Both the position numbers and the translations under genes were made by a program. Source: Actinomycetales bacterium UBA1416 (lineage in GTDB: Bacteria > Actinomycetota > Actinomycetes > Actinomycetales > Actinomycetaceae). From it: 43,089 bases of DNA. A model generated the notes under the pieces. The model had not been told where the DNA came from. It saw nothing but the letters and a program-made list of their open reading frames with translations, and did no database searches. Shown in pieces: positions 1 to 8,749 of this stretch (its first letter is position 1; every line of letters begins with the position of its first letter). Where the stretch lies: contig DBPQ01000025.1 of NCBI GenBank assembly GCA_002304945.1, positions 1 to 43,089 of the forward strand, read 5' to 3'.

Positions 1-1230
1 CGGCGTTCCTATGAGGGTGACCGGCCGCGCCGATCCGATTCGGGTGAGCGGGGGTATCAGCGGCGGGATGATGACCGGCCGCACCGTTCCTATGAGGGTG
101 ACCGGCCGCGCCGATCTTTCGAGGGTGACCGGTCGGGTCGTCCCTCGGGTGAGCGGGGGTATCAGCGGCGGGATGATGACCGGCCGCGCGATGCTGTTCA
201 TGAGCAACGGCGCGCCGAGCGTGCGGCGGAACGTGCCGCCGAGCCCCCTCTCGACGCCGAGATCACGCCACAGATGCTGGACAAGTCGTCACGTACTCAC
301 CTGAAGTCGCTCAACAAGGAGAACGCGGACCTTGTGGCCCGGCATCTGGTTGCGGCTGGTCTGTACCTGGAGACGGATCCGGAACTGGCCCACCAGCACG
401 CCTTGGCTGCACAGCGTCGCGCGGGCAGGATCGACGTCGTCCGGGAGGCCGTGGCCATCACCGCCTACGGGACCGGACGGTACGCGGACGCGCTGCGTGA
501 GGCGCGCACCGTGCGGCGCCTGTCCGGCGACGAGACTCTCCGTGCGATCGAGGCCGACTCCGAACGCGGTCTCGGCCGTCCTGAGCGCGCCCTGGCGGTG
601 ATCGCCGAGGTGGAACTGGCACACCAGCCCGCGCACGCTCGCGCAGAACTCGCAATTGTCGCGTCCGGTGCGCGGGCCGACCTCGGCGAATCAGAGGCCG
701 GCCTGCTCGTGATCGAGGACGCGCTGCGCTTCATCCGGGATGACGCACTTCGTGCCCGGCTGCTCAGTGTGAAGGCCGACCGTCTCGACGAGCTCGGCCG
801 CACCGCGGAGGCGGAGGAGGCACGCGCTCTCCTGACCGCCGACCCAGAGGAATCCGACGACGTCCTGTACATCGACGACGCGTTGGACGAGGACCTCGCC
901 CTCGCCGTCGACCTCGAGGACGCTGCGGAGGATCAGCCGACCGTCGACGCCTCGCAGGACCAGGGCGACGCCGAGCCGGATGACGACGGGTTTGACGAGG
1001 ACGAGGCCGACGACGACGGGGCTGACGAGGACAAGGCCGACGACGGGGCTGACGAGAACGAGGCCGAGGACGACGCAGCGGACGAGGGTGAGCCAGACGA
1101 CGATCCGGTCGCCGACGAGCCGGTCGCCGGCGAGCCGGCGGACGATGGCGCCAGGGAGGAGCCATCCGAGCACGATGGCGGTTCCGACCCGGTCGAACCG
1201 ACCGAGGCGGGTGCGGAGGAGGAACGATGA
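1..1230 (+). CDS. TPR-like repeat protein with Arg/Asp-rich N-terminal repeats and acidic tail (5' partial)
   Basis: The frame is open from base 1, so the true start lies upstream of the window; the ATG at 274 would cut off in-frame sequence. Three parts are visible. The first is a low-complexity Arg/Asp/Gly/Tyr-rich segment with repeated units such as RSYEGDRPRRS and GERGYQRRDDDRP. The second is a helical core (bases 280-840) rich in Ala, Leu and Arg, with helix pairs like those of tetratricopeptide repeats. The third is a tail dominated by Asp, Glu and Ala (about 850-1227). The position directly before the HAD phosphatase and tlyA matches M. tuberculosis Rv1691, a TPR protein (synteny recalled). 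No enzymatic motif is seen. The opposite charge of the two ends suggests a flexible scaffold or a nucleic-acid or ribosome-associated protein, which is inference. Its stop overlaps the next start (ATGA). Confidence 0.8.
   Translation, partial: RRSYEGDRPRRSDSGERGYQRRDDDRPHRSYEGDRPRRSFEGDRSGRPSGERGYQRRDDDRPRDAVHEQRRAERAAERAAEPPLDAEITPQMLDKSSRTHLKSLNKENADLVARHLVAAGLYLETDPELAHQHALAAQRRAGRIDVVREAVAITAYGTGRYADALREARTVRRLSGDETLRAIEADSERGLGRPERALAVIAEVELAHQPAHARAELAIVASGARADLGESEAGLLVIEDALRFIRDDALRARLLSVKADRLDELGRTAEAEEARALLTADPEESDDVLYIDDALDEDLALAVDLEDAAEDQPTVDASQDQGDAEPDDDGFDEDEADDDGADEDKADDGADENEAEDDAADEGEPDDDPVADEPVAGEPADDGAREEPSEHDGGSDPVEPTEAGAEEER
4..116 (+). repeat. Direct repeat A, two copies of 32 bp (4-35 and 85-116)
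   Basis: The 32 bases at 4-35 recur exactly at 85-116, an offset of 81 bp or 27 codons, so the reading frame is kept. Each copy encodes RSYEGDRPRRS. The array probably continues upstream of the window. Confidence 0.9.
40..187 (+). repeat. Direct repeat B, two copies of 43 bp (40-82 and 145-187)
   Basis: The 43 bases at 40-82 recur exactly at 145-187, an offset of 105 bp or 35 codons, interleaved with repeat A. Each copy encodes SGERGYQRRDDDRP. Exact DNA identity suggests recent duplication or gene-conversion-like homogenisation inside the coding sequence. Confidence 0.9.
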
Positions 1231-2249
1231 GCGGCTTGCTGGCGAGTGAGCGCCCGCTCTCCGCGGCGTACGACGTGGCACTCATGGACCTCGACGGCGT
1301 GACGTACGAGGGCCGGGCACCGATCGAACACGCGGCGGCAGGGGCGAGGGCGGCACGGGAGTCGGGGCTCAGGCTCTTCTTCGTCACCAACAATGCGTCC
1401 CGTCCGCCTCAGGACGTCGCCGATCAGCTCAGCTCTCTCGGCATACCGGCTGACCGTGACGAGGTGTACTCCTCTGCGATGGCGGCGGTCCAGCTGGCGG
1501 TGAAGCGCCACGGCCGGGGCGCACGGGTCCTCGCGATCGGCGGTCCCGGCCTCCTCGAGGCTGCCCGCGAGGGTGGGCTCGAGCTCGCCGAGGATGCCGA
1601 CGACCGTCCCCTCGCCGTCCTCCAGGGCTTCCGCGAGTCGATCTGCTGGGCGGACCTCACCGAGGCCGCCTACGCCATCAACGCGGGCGCGGAGCACATC
1701 GCGACGAACCTCGACACCACCCTGCCGCGGGAGCGTGGCATGGCCGTGGGCAACGGGTCGCTCGTCGCGGCTGTCGTCAGCGCGACGGGGGTCCAGCCGC
1801 TCTCCGCTGGCAAGCCCGAGCCGGAGATCTTCCGTCTCGCCGCGGAACGGGCGGGCGCGCACAACCCGATCGCGGTGGGGGACCGGCTGAACACCGACAT
1901 CGCGGGGGCGGTGGCCTCGCGGCTCCCGTCGCTCCACGTCCTCACCGGTGTCTCCAGTGCCCGCGACGTCGTGCTCGCGCCTCCGTCACAGCGTCCCACC
2001 TATCTCGGGCTGGACCTGCGTGATCTCGCCGCCCCGCACCCGCCTGTCACCCACGGTGAGGGCTGGTGGGCGTGCCGTGGCGCCCGCGCCCGGGCCCTCG
2101 GCGGCCATCTCGAGCTCGAACGAGTCGGGTCTCTCGAACTCCATGACTCGGTTCACGTGAGCGTCGACGAGTACCGCGCCCTGGCTGCGGCCGCATGGGC
2201 CTCTGGCGTACGTCACTGTCCTCGGCTGGCGGTCGTGGAGGAGTTGTGA
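1227..2249 (+). CDS. HAD-superfamily phosphatase (NagD-like; probable glycerol-3-phosphate phosphatase)
   Basis: This 340-residue HAD hydrolase has all four motifs: DLDGVTYEG with nucleophile D21 and acid D23, FVTNNAS (52-58) as motif II, K196 in GKPEPEIF as motif III, and VGDRLNTDIAG with D219/D224 as motif IV. A large C2-type cap lies between motifs II and III. A roughly 70-residue C-terminal extension follows the HAD core, as in Rv1692, which has been characterised as a glycerol-3-phosphate phosphatase in phospholipid recycling. A strong GGAGGA ribosome site precedes the ATG, which overlaps the upstream stop. Substrate assignment rests on homology and synteny and is less certain than the fold. 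Confidence 0.85.
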   Translation: MSGLLASERPLSAAYDVALMDLDGVTYEGRAPIEHAAAGARAARESGLRLFFVTNNASRPPQDVADQLSSLGIPADRDEVYSSAMAAVQLAVKRHGRGARVLAIGGPGLLEAAREGGLELAEDADDRPLAVLQGFRESICWADLTEAAYAINAGAEHIATNLDTTLPRERGMAVGNGSLVAAVVSATGVQPLSAGKPEPEIFRLAAERAGAHNPIAVGDRLNTDIAGAVASRLPSLHVLTGVSSARDVVLAPPSQRPTYLGLDLRDLAAPHPPVTHGEGWWACRGARARALGGHLELERVGSLELHDSVHVSVDEYRALAAAAWASGVRHCPRLAVVEEL

Positions 2250-2401
2250 CGGACGCGCCGAGGCCCGCGCCGCCGCCCCGACGCCCTCCGGTTGACGAGC
2301 AGCTCGCCGAGATCGCCGAGCGCCCGCTCGAGGAGCGACCCGCGGCGTTCGAGGAACTGCACCGCGACCTCGAGACCCGGCTCCGCGCCAGCGAGACCTG
2401 A
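2246..2401 (+). CDS. Small conserved-position protein between HAD phosphatase and tlyA (51 aa)
   Basis: A GTG at 2246 overlaps the upstream stop (GTGA), and the TGA stop overlaps the tlyA ATG (TGATG). Both junctions are therefore of the translationally coupled kind. The product is 51 residues: a Pro/Arg-rich start followed by a charged amphipathic helix (DEQLAEIAERPLEERPAAFE) ending in LHRDLETRLRASET. M. tuberculosis has a similar short gene, Rv1693, at this position (recalled). No function is known to me. The exact fit between two genes and the coding-like composition support a real gene. Confidence 0.75.
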   Translation: MTDAPRPAPPPRRPPVDEQLAEIAERPLEERPAAFEELHRDLETRLRASET

Positions 2402-3243
2402 TGGCCCGGAGGGTTCGCCTCGACGCCGAACTGGTCCGGCGTGCCCTCGCTCGATCGCGGGCGGAGGCGCGCGAGCTCATCCTCTCGGGGAGGGTCACCG
2501 TGGACGGACAGTGCGCGGACAAGCCCGCCCGCCAGGTCGACCCCGCGCAGGCCGTCGAACTCGCCGGCGAGCCGGTCACTCAGTACGCCTCCCGCGGGGC
2601 GCACAAGCTCCTCGGAGCGCTCAGCATCCTGGGGGACCGGGCACCGGTGATCGCCGGACGTCGAGCGCTCGACGCCGGCGCCTCCACGGGAGGGTTCACC
2701 GACGTCCTCCTTCGTGCCGGAGCAGCGAGCGTCGTCGCCGTCGACGTGGGCTACGGCCAACTGGCGTGGCGGCTCCGCCAGGACCCCCGCGTCGAGGTGC
2801 TGGACCGCACCAACGTGCGCACCCTGCGGCCGGAGGATGTCGCACCGCCGCCGGAGCTCGTCGTGAGCGACCTGTCGTTCATCTCCCTCACCCTCGTGCT
2901 GGAGGCGCTGCGCCGCTGCGCGGCTCCGGACGCCGACTTCCTCCTGATGGTCAAGCCACAGTTCGAGGTGGGGAGGGAAAGGCTCGGCGCGGGCGGGGTC
3001 GTCCGCGACACCTCGCTGCACCATGAGGCGGTGCTGGGCGTGTGCGAGGCAGCTGCCGGCGTCGGGCTGGACACGTGGGCCGTCGCCGCCAGCCCGCTGC
3101 CGGGGCCGGCCGGGAACGTGGAGTACTTCGTCGCGCTCCGGGCGGACCACCCGGGTGCGGTGAGGGGCGCATCCCTGTCCGACGCCGTGTGGCAGGCTAT
3201 TGGCGAGGGCCCAGCCGGGGATTCGAGGACGGGAGCGGGATGA
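2401..3243 (+). CDS. tlyA: TlyA-family rRNA (cytidine-2'-O)-methyltransferase
   Basis: The 280-residue protein begins with an S4-type RNA-binding domain (about 4-60, with LILSGRVTVDG), then a Rossmann methyltransferase fold with the SAM loop ALDAGASTGGFTD (89-101). The K-D-K-E tetrad of 2'-O-ribose methyltransferases appears as K69 (SRGAHKL), D157 (VVSDLSF), K185 (VKPQFE) and E241 (GNVEYF). TlyA enzymes methylate 16S and/or 23S rRNA with SAM and, in mycobacteria, set capreomycin susceptibility. The nadK start overlaps its stop (ATGA). I see no sign of a separate haemolysin function despite the family's historic name. Confidence 0.93.
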   Translation: MARRVRLDAELVRRALARSRAEARELILSGRVTVDGQCADKPARQVDPAQAVELAGEPVTQYASRGAHKLLGALSILGDRAPVIAGRRALDAGASTGGFTDVLLRAGAASVVAVDVGYGQLAWRLRQDPRVEVLDRTNVRTLRPEDVAPPPELVVSDLSFISLTLVLEALRRCAAPDADFLLMVKPQFEVGRERLGAGGVVRDTSLHHEAVLGVCEAAAGVGLDTWAVAASPLPGPAGNVEYFVALRADHPGAVRGASLSDAVWQAIGEGPAGDSRTGAG

Positions 3244-4076
3244 CGCAGAAGATCGCTCTCGTCCGCCATACCCGCCCCGGCGTCGACCAGCAGGCCGCCC
3301 TCGTCGAGGCGGCGGTGGAGGACCTCGGGGGCCGCATCGTGCCGGAGGAGCGCGCGGCGGAGGCCGACATCGTCCTCGTGCTGGGCGGGGACGGCACCAT
3401 CCTCTACGCGACTGAACTGGTCCGTGGACGGCCGATCCCGCTCCTCGGCGTCAACTTCGGACACGTCGGGTTCCTCGCCGAGGCGGACCCGGAGTCCCTG
3501 AACGACGTCGTCACCCGCGTCGTGTCGGGCGATTACACCGTCGACGAGCGCATGACCATCGAACTCGAGGTGACGACCCCGGACGGCGTCACCACCACGG
3601 GCTGGGCGCTCAACGAGGTGGCGCTCCTGAAGGTGGATCGTGCCCGGATGATCGAGGTGGCCTTCGGGGTGGACGGGCGTGCGGTGTCTTCCTTCGGGTG
3701 TGACGGGCTCGTCCTCGCGACCCCCACCGGGTCGACGGCGTACGCCTTCTCGGGTGGCGGCCCGATCGTCTGGCCGGACGTCGAGGCACTGCTCGTGGTA
3801 CCGATCGCGGCGCACGCGTTGTTCTCGCGACCACTCGTCGTCGGCCCCGGATCCGAACTCACCGTCCTCCTCGACACCGTGCACCACTCGGACGCGGAGA
3901 TCTGGTGCGACGGCAGGCGCCGCATCCCGGCGCCCCACGGCACGACGATGACGATCCGGCGCAGCGACGAGCCCGTCCTCCTCGCCCGCCTCACCGAGAC
4001 ACCGTTCTCCGGCCGGCTGGTGGCCAAGTTCTCCCTCCCCGTCCACGGCTGGAGGGGCCCGCGGACCCATGCTTGA
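3240..4076 (+). CDS. nadK: NAD kinase
   Basis: The 278-residue NAD kinase phosphorylates NAD to NADP in the cytoplasm. It carries the GGDGT nucleotide motif (49-53, VLGGDGTILYAT), NFGHVGFLAE, and the TPTGSTAYAFSGGGPI segment typical of ATP/polyphosphate NAD kinases. The ATG at 3240 overlaps the tlyA stop. The reading frame extends upstream inside tlyA, but only this start fits the family length. The tlyA-nadK-recN order is common in Actinobacteria and Firmicutes. Confidence 0.95.
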   Translation: MTQKIALVRHTRPGVDQQAALVEAAVEDLGGRIVPEERAAEADIVLVLGGDGTILYATELVRGRPIPLLGVNFGHVGFLAEADPESLNDVVTRVVSGDYTVDERMTIELEVTTPDGVTTTGWALNEVALLKVDRARMIEVAFGVDGRAVSSFGCDGLVLATPTGSTAYAFSGGGPIVWPDVEALLVVPIAAHALFSRPLVVGPGSELTVLLDTVHHSDAEIWCDGRRRIPAPHGTTMTIRRSDEPVLLARLTETPFSGRLVAKFSLPVHGWRGPRTHA

Positions 4077-5736
4077 GGAGCTGCGGCTGCGGAACGTGGG
4101 CGTGATCGAGGACGCCGCACTCGTCCTCGGACCGGGTCTCAGCGTCCTCACGGGCGAGACCGGTGCCGGCAAGACCATGGTGCTGACCGGTCTCGGCCTC
4201 CTCATGGGACGGCGGCCCGACCCGCGGCTCGTCCGGCACGGGAGCGCCCAGGGCGAGGTGGAGGGTGTGCTCACCGCCCGGGACGAGACGGGCCTCCGTG
4301 CCTGGGCGGAACCAGCGGGGGGCGTCCTCGACGACGGCGCCCTCCTCGTCAGCCGTGTCGTGCCCGCGTCGGGACGCGCCCGGGCATACCTGGGCGGACG
4401 GTCGGTCCCGGCGGCGACGCTGGCGGAACTCGCCGACACCCTCATCACGGTCCACGGTCAGGCGGACCAGCAACGGCTGCGTTCTCCTGCCCATCAGCGG
4501 GCCGCCCTGGACGGCTTCGCCGGCCTCGACGATCACGTGCAGCGGTACCGTTCCGCGTTCGACCGGGTGGGCAGGCTGGAGGCGGAGCTGCGTGACTGGG
4601 AGGACGCCGCGCGGCGTGTCGCCGTCGAGCGTGACCGCCTCCGGGAGGGGCTGGCCGCCATCGAGGAGGTCGACCCGCAGCCGGGCGAGGACGACGACCT
4701 GCGCCAGCGGTCCGAGAGGCTCACCAACATCGAGGAGCTCCGCACCGCTGTCGAGGGCGCCTACGCCGTCCTCACCGGTGACGAGCTCCAGGCCGGGGTC
4801 GTCGACCGTCTCGAGACGGCGCGCCACCTCCTCGATGCAACCGCGCGCTTCGACGCCGAACTGGGGGAGTGGGCGGGGGTGATCGACCAGGCGAACCAGC
4901 TGTTGTCCCAGGTGGCGACGGACCTCGGGATCCAGCGGGACACGCTCGACGCCGATCCCCGGCTGCTCGAAGAGGTGCACGCCCGCCGAGCGTCTCTCAC
5001 GGCGCTCACGCGCCGGTTCGGGCCGACGCTCGACGACGTCCTCGCCTGGGCCAGCGCGGCCCGGGGGCGACTCGCCGAGCTCGACGAGGGTTCACGTGAC
5101 GCGCTCGAGTCCGCCCTCGACGGGGCGCGCGGCGAGCTGGACGAGCTCGCCACGGAGCTGACCGACCGCCGTCGGACGGCGGCACGGGACCTGGAACGAC
5201 GCGTCACCGTGGAACTGGGCAGGCTTGCGCTCGCCGGCGCGCACCTCGAGGTGCGCGTCGCGCCCACCGAACCCGGCCCCTACGGTCGCGACGACGTCGT
5301 GATGCTGCTCGCACCGCATCGGAACGTGCTCGCGCTGCCGCTCGCATCGTCGGCCTCCGGTGGCGAACTGTCGAGGATCATGCTCGCCCTCGAGGTGAGC
5401 CTCGCCGCCCGTCCCGACGACCACACCTTCGTGTTCGACGAGGTCGATGCGGGTATCGGGGGAGGCGCGGCGATCGAGGTGGGACGCCGGCTGAAGGAGC
5501 TGTCCCGGCACCACCAGGTCATCGTCGTCACCCACCTCGCCCAGGTGGCGGCCTTCGCGGACCACCACCTCGTGGTCACCAAGACAGCGGCGGACGGTGC
5601 CCCGAGCACTCGCGTCGAGCGCGTGACGGGAATCGCACGCGAGCGTGAACTGGCGCGGATGCTCGCCGGTGACGTGTCGGAGACGGCACTCCGGCACGCG
5701 GCAGAACTTCTGCGGCGGGTGGGCGTGGGAGCATAG
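4069..5736 (+). CDS. recN: DNA repair ATPase RecN
   Basis: RecN is an SMC-like protein acting in double-strand break repair. In 555 residues it has an N-terminal Walker A (GETGAGKT, 29-36), a long middle region rich in Arg, Glu and Leu consistent with coiled coil (about 150-370), the ABC signature ASGGELSRIMLALE and the Walker B TFVFDEVDAGIGG followed by the H-loop VIVVTHLAQVAAFADHH. Length is normal for the family. The ATG lies 8 bases inside the end of nadK. No LexA box could be placed because there is no upstream intergenic space. Confidence 0.95.
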   Translation: MLEELRLRNVGVIEDAALVLGPGLSVLTGETGAGKTMVLTGLGLLMGRRPDPRLVRHGSAQGEVEGVLTARDETGLRAWAEPAGGVLDDGALLVSRVVPASGRARAYLGGRSVPAATLAELADTLITVHGQADQQRLRSPAHQRAALDGFAGLDDHVQRYRSAFDRVGRLEAELRDWEDAARRVAVERDRLREGLAAIEEVDPQPGEDDDLRQRSERLTNIEELRTAVEGAYAVLTGDELQAGVVDRLETARHLLDATARFDAELGEWAGVIDQANQLLSQVATDLGIQRDTLDADPRLLEEVHARRASLTALTRRFGPTLDDVLAWASAARGRLAELDEGSRDALESALDGARGELDELATELTDRRRTAARDLERRVTVELGRLALAGAHLEVRVAPTEPGPYGRDDVVMLLAPHRNVLALPLASSASGGELSRIMLALEVSLAARPDDHTFVFDEVDAGIGGGAAIEVGRRLKELSRHHQVIVVTHLAQVAAFADHHLVVTKTAADGAPSTRVERVTGIARERELARMLAGDVSETALRHAAELLRRVGVGA

Positions 5737-5740
5737 CAGG

Positions 5741-6946
5741 GTGAACAACCCATTCCAGCGCCACCGGCAGTCGGCCGCAGGGGACGGCGCGCTCGGGGGG
5801 ACGGCGCGGGTGGACGCCCGCACGAAGAACCTCACCAAGCGGCTGCGCTCGGGTGATGTCGCCATCATCGACCACGCGGACATCGACCGTGTCTCCGCGG
5901 AGGCGCTCGTGGCCTGCAGGCCGGCCGTCGTGCTGAACGCCGCCCGGTCCACGACCGGACGGTACCCCAACCTCGGGCCACAGATCCTCCTCGACGCCGG
6001 CATCCCCCTCGTCGACGACCTCGGCCCGGACGTGATGGGCATCCGCGAGGGCCACCGTGTCCACGTGAACGGCGGGGAGGTGTGGGACGGGAACAGGCTC
6101 GTGGCCGAGGGCACGCCCCAGGATGCCGACACCATCGGCAGGAGCCTGGAGGAGGCACGGGAGGGGCTCTCCCTCCAGTTCGAGGCGTTCGCCGCGAACA
6201 CCGCGTCCTACATCCTGAAGGAACGCGAACTTCTCTTCGACGGCGCCGGCGTCCCGGACGTGCGAACCGACTTCGAGGGGCGCCAGGTCCTCGTCGTGGT
6301 GCGCGGGTACCACTACAAGGAGGACCTCGCGATGCTGAAGTCCTACGTGCGGGAGTACCGGCCCATCCTCATCGGGGTCGACGGCGGTGCGGACGCCATC
6401 CTCGAGGCGGGCATGAAGCTCGACATGATCGTGGGGGACATGGACTCCGTCTCCGACCGGGCGCTCACCTCGGGCGCCGAGATCGTGGTGCACGCGTACC
6501 GGGACGGCCGCGCCCCCGGCATCGCCAGGGTCGAGGAGCTCGGCGTCGAGCACGTCGTGTTCCCCGCCACCGGGACCAGCGAGGACGTCGCCATGCTCCT
6601 CGCGGACGACAAGGGCGCGGACCTGATCGTCGCCGTCGGCACGCACACCACCCTCATCGAGTTCCTCGACAAGGGGCGCGCCGGCATGGCCTCCACCTTC
6701 CTCACCCGCCTCCGGGTCGGCACCAAGCTGGTGGACGCCAAGGGCGTCTCCCAGCTCTCCCGTCCCAGGATCACCACCCTCCAGCTCTTCCTGCTCGCCG
6801 TCGCGGGGCTGCTCGCCCTCCTGGTCGCCCTGTTGGCCACGAACTTCGGCCAGGCGCTGCTGGGACTCTCCGGGGCGTGGTGGGACGACATCGTCAACAT
6901 CGTGCGCGGCCTCCTGGGCATGGCGCCGTCGGCTCCGACCACCTGA
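5741..6946 (+). CDS. steA: SteA-like cytokinetic ring / cell separation protein
   Basis: This 401-residue protein matches the actinobacterial SteA family (Rv1697-like). The N-terminal part contains LRSGDVAIIDHADIDRVSAE and NAARSTTGRYPN. The central part resembles thiamine-pyrophosphokinase folds (GVDGGADAILEAG and VGDMDSVSD). One transmembrane segment lies near the C-terminus (about 345-367, LQLFLLAVAGLLALLVALLA). In Corynebacterium glutamicum SteA works with the adjacent SteB in the RipC-FtsEX cell-separation pathway (established there, inferred here). I chose GTG 5741, four bases after recN; the frame extends upstream only within recN. Confidence 0.85.
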   Translation: MNNPFQRHRQSAAGDGALGGTARVDARTKNLTKRLRSGDVAIIDHADIDRVSAEALVACRPAVVLNAARSTTGRYPNLGPQILLDAGIPLVDDLGPDVMGIREGHRVHVNGGEVWDGNRLVAEGTPQDADTIGRSLEEAREGLSLQFEAFAANTASYILKERELLFDGAGVPDVRTDFEGRQVLVVVRGYHYKEDLAMLKSYVREYRPILIGVDGGADAILEAGMKLDMIVGDMDSVSDRALTSGAEIVVHAYRDGRAPGIARVEELGVEHVVFPATGTSEDVAMLLADDKGADLIVAVGTHTTLIEFLDKGRAGMASTFLTRLRVGTKLVDAKGVSQLSRPRITTLQLFLLAVAGLLALLVALLATNFGQALLGLSGAWWDDIVNIVRGLLGMAPSAPTT

Positions 6947-6956
6947 GGACGAAACC

Positions 6957-7952
6957 ATGATCGACTTCCGCTACCACCTGGTCTCGCTGATCTCCGTGTT
7001 CCTCGCGCTCGCCGTCGGCATAGTCCTCGGCGCGGGCCCCCTGCAGGAGAGCATCGGGGACACGCTCACCGACCAGATCGACGTGCTGCGCGCCGACCGT
7101 GACCAGCTGCGCATCGACATCGCGGAGCGGACCATGGACCTGGAGGACCGCGAGGCGTGGATCGTGGACGTGGGCGAGCAGCTCGTGGAGGACAGCCTCG
7201 CCGGGCGCGACGTGGCGCTCCTCGTCCTGCCGGGAGCCACGGACGACGACGTCGCCGCCGTCGCCGACCAGCTCGAGGCGGCGGGTGCGGGCGAGGCAGC
7301 GCGCGCGCGGCTCACCGAGGCCTGGACGACCACCGAGCCGGGCTACCGCCAGACCTTCTCCCAGCAGCTCGCGGGCTACCTCGACCCGGCCCCCGACGCC
7401 GAGGCGAGCTCCGACGAGGTGCTCGCCACGGCCGTCGGCCAGATGCTCGCGGGCGGAGCGGAGGCGGAGGTGCTCCGTGAGCTCCTCGCCGGTGGGGACG
7501 AGCCGTTCGTCGCGGTGGACGGGGACATCGTGCCAGCCAGCGCCCTCGTGGTGGTGGGCCCCCGCCCGGAGCCCGTCGTGCCCGTCGAGCCGGCGGCCTC
7601 CGCGACACCGACCGAGGAGGGCGACGACGTCGAGGATCCCGCCTGGGCCGACGTCGTCGCCGCGTTCGCCACTGCGCTTCCCACCGTGACGGTGGGATCC
7701 GGTGCGGAACTCATCCTTGCGATCCGGGAGGCGGGGATCCCCACCTCGACGGTCGACTCGATCGGCGAACTTCCCGCGGCCATCACCGTCCCGCTCGCGA
7801 TCGCCGCCGAGCTGAACGGCGTGCACGGCCGCTACGGCTTCGCCCCGAGCGCCGAGAGCCCGGTCCCCGTGATCGTCCCGGCCCCGCCACTGGTGGCGCC
7901 CGAGGAACCGGCCGAGCCCACGGCCGACGCCACCGCGGGTGCGGACGGATGA
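6957..7952 (+). CDS. steB: SteB / MctB-type (copper transporter family) membrane protein
   Basis: The 331-residue protein opens with the family hallmark MIDFRYHLVSLISVFLALAV, an N-terminal membrane helix (about 8-28). It is followed by a predicted coiled coil (about 38-70, DQIDVLRADRDQLRIDI) and a large extracytoplasmic domain ending in a Pro/Glu/Ala-rich tail. Annotation databases call it a copper transporter after mycobacterial MctB (Rv1698), whereas the corynebacterial homologue is SteB, the partner of SteA. Adjacency to steA favours the cell-separation role here, though neither is proven. No Cys or Met metal cluster is visible. Confidence 0.82.
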   Translation: MIDFRYHLVSLISVFLALAVGIVLGAGPLQESIGDTLTDQIDVLRADRDQLRIDIAERTMDLEDREAWIVDVGEQLVEDSLAGRDVALLVLPGATDDDVAAVADQLEAAGAGEAARARLTEAWTTTEPGYRQTFSQQLAGYLDPAPDAEASSDEVLATAVGQMLAGGAEAEVLRELLAGGDEPFVAVDGDIVPASALVVVGPRPEPVVPVEPAASATPTEEGDDVEDPAWADVVAAFATALPTVTVGSGAELILAIREAGIPTSTVDSIGELPAAITVPLAIAAELNGVHGRYGFAPSAESPVPVIVPAPPLVAPEEPAEPTADATAGADG

Positions 7953-8749
7953 GCCGGATCGCCGCCCTCTCGGCGGGCGCAGCTGGCCACCTTTTGCTGT
8001 CGCGGGCGTTGCGCGCCTTTCCCCCCGGGGGGAGGTCCCGCTGGGAGAGGACCAACTACGCCGGCCGGACCGTGTCCCTCCTCGGCGGCCTGGCCGCCGC
8101 CGGCGGGGCGGTCGGGGCCGCCACGTGCACGCCCGTTCCGGTGGGCGGGGTCGTCGCCGCGCTCGGCGGTGGCGCCTTCGGTGCGATCGACGACCTCGGC
8201 GCCGACTCGGCCACGAGCTCCAAGGGCCTCAGGGGCCATCTCGGCGCGCTCGCCCACGGCCGCGTCACCACGGGCGCGCTGAAGATCGCCGGCATCGGGG
8301 CGAGTGGACTCGCGGCCTCGGCGCTCCTGACGCCGCGGCCCCGGAGTGTGCTGGACGTCGTCGTCGGCGCTGGACTCGTCGCGGGCACCGCCAACCTCCT
8401 CAACCTGTTCGACCTGCGGCCCGGCCGCTCGCTGAAGGTGGCCGCGGCCGCCGCCGCCGTGGGAGCCGCCGCCGGCTCCGAGCAGGCGGCCGCCGTCCTC
8501 GGTGTCAGCCTCGCCGCGCTGCCCGACGACCTCGCCGAGCGCACGATGCTGGGGGACACCGGCGCGAACGCGCTCGGGGCGCTCCTCGGGAGCGCGGTGG
8601 CAGCCAGCCCGTCGCGGATCCTGCGGATCGGGATCCTCGGCGGCGTCGTCGCCCTCACACTCGCCAGCGAGAAGGTGAGCTTCTCCCGCGTCATCGAGGG
8701 CACGGAGGCACTCCGCCGGATCGACCGGCTCGGCCGCCTCCCGTCATGA
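7949..8749 (+). CDS. MraY/WecA-like polyprenyl-phosphate glycosyl-1-phosphate transferase homologue
   Basis: This 266-residue, strongly hydrophobic protein has about eight to nine likely membrane segments. It preserves landmarks of the MraY/WecA superfamily: AIDDLGADSATSSKGL (double Asp then Lys), the NLLNLFDLRPGRSLK loop (N-x3-F-D-x-R-x2-R in place of NxxNxxDG), and MLGDTGANALGALLG (GDxG). It is shorter than MraY (about 320-360). Family members link a UDP-sugar phosphate to a lipid carrier. The sequence suggests a divergent actinobacterial branch whose substrate I cannot name. It overlaps steB by ATGA and is followed by murJ and a glycosyltransferase, so an envelope-glycan role is plausible. 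Confidence 0.72.
   Translation: MSRIAALSAGAAGHLLLSRALRAFPPGGRSRWERTNYAGRTVSLLGGLAAAGGAVGAATCTPVPVGGVVAALGGGAFGAIDDLGADSATSSKGLRGHLGALAHGRVTTGALKIAGIGASGLAASALLTPRPRSVLDVVVGAGLVAGTANLLNLFDLRPGRSLKVAAAAAAVGAAAGSEQAAAVLGVSLAALPDDLAERTMLGDTGANALGALLGSAVAASPSRILRIGILGGVVALTLASEKVSFSRVIEGTEALRRIDRLGRLPS

Noticed and set aside
1..190. Possible CRISPR-like direct repeats
   Set aside because: Only two interleaved copies of each unit, spacing is codon-periodic and sequence is coding; no palindromic repeats or variable spacers.
11..304. Plus-strand reading frame of 97 codons over the opening repeats
   Set aside because: It is a shifted frame across the repeats. Frame 1 is open from base 1 and continues into the TPR protein with sensible repeat peptides, so this one is a shadow.
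5731..5743. TAG of recN as a -10 for steA
   Set aside because: TAGCAG does not fit TANNNT and is only 1 nt from the GTG, so it cannot act like the three other stop/-10 sites.
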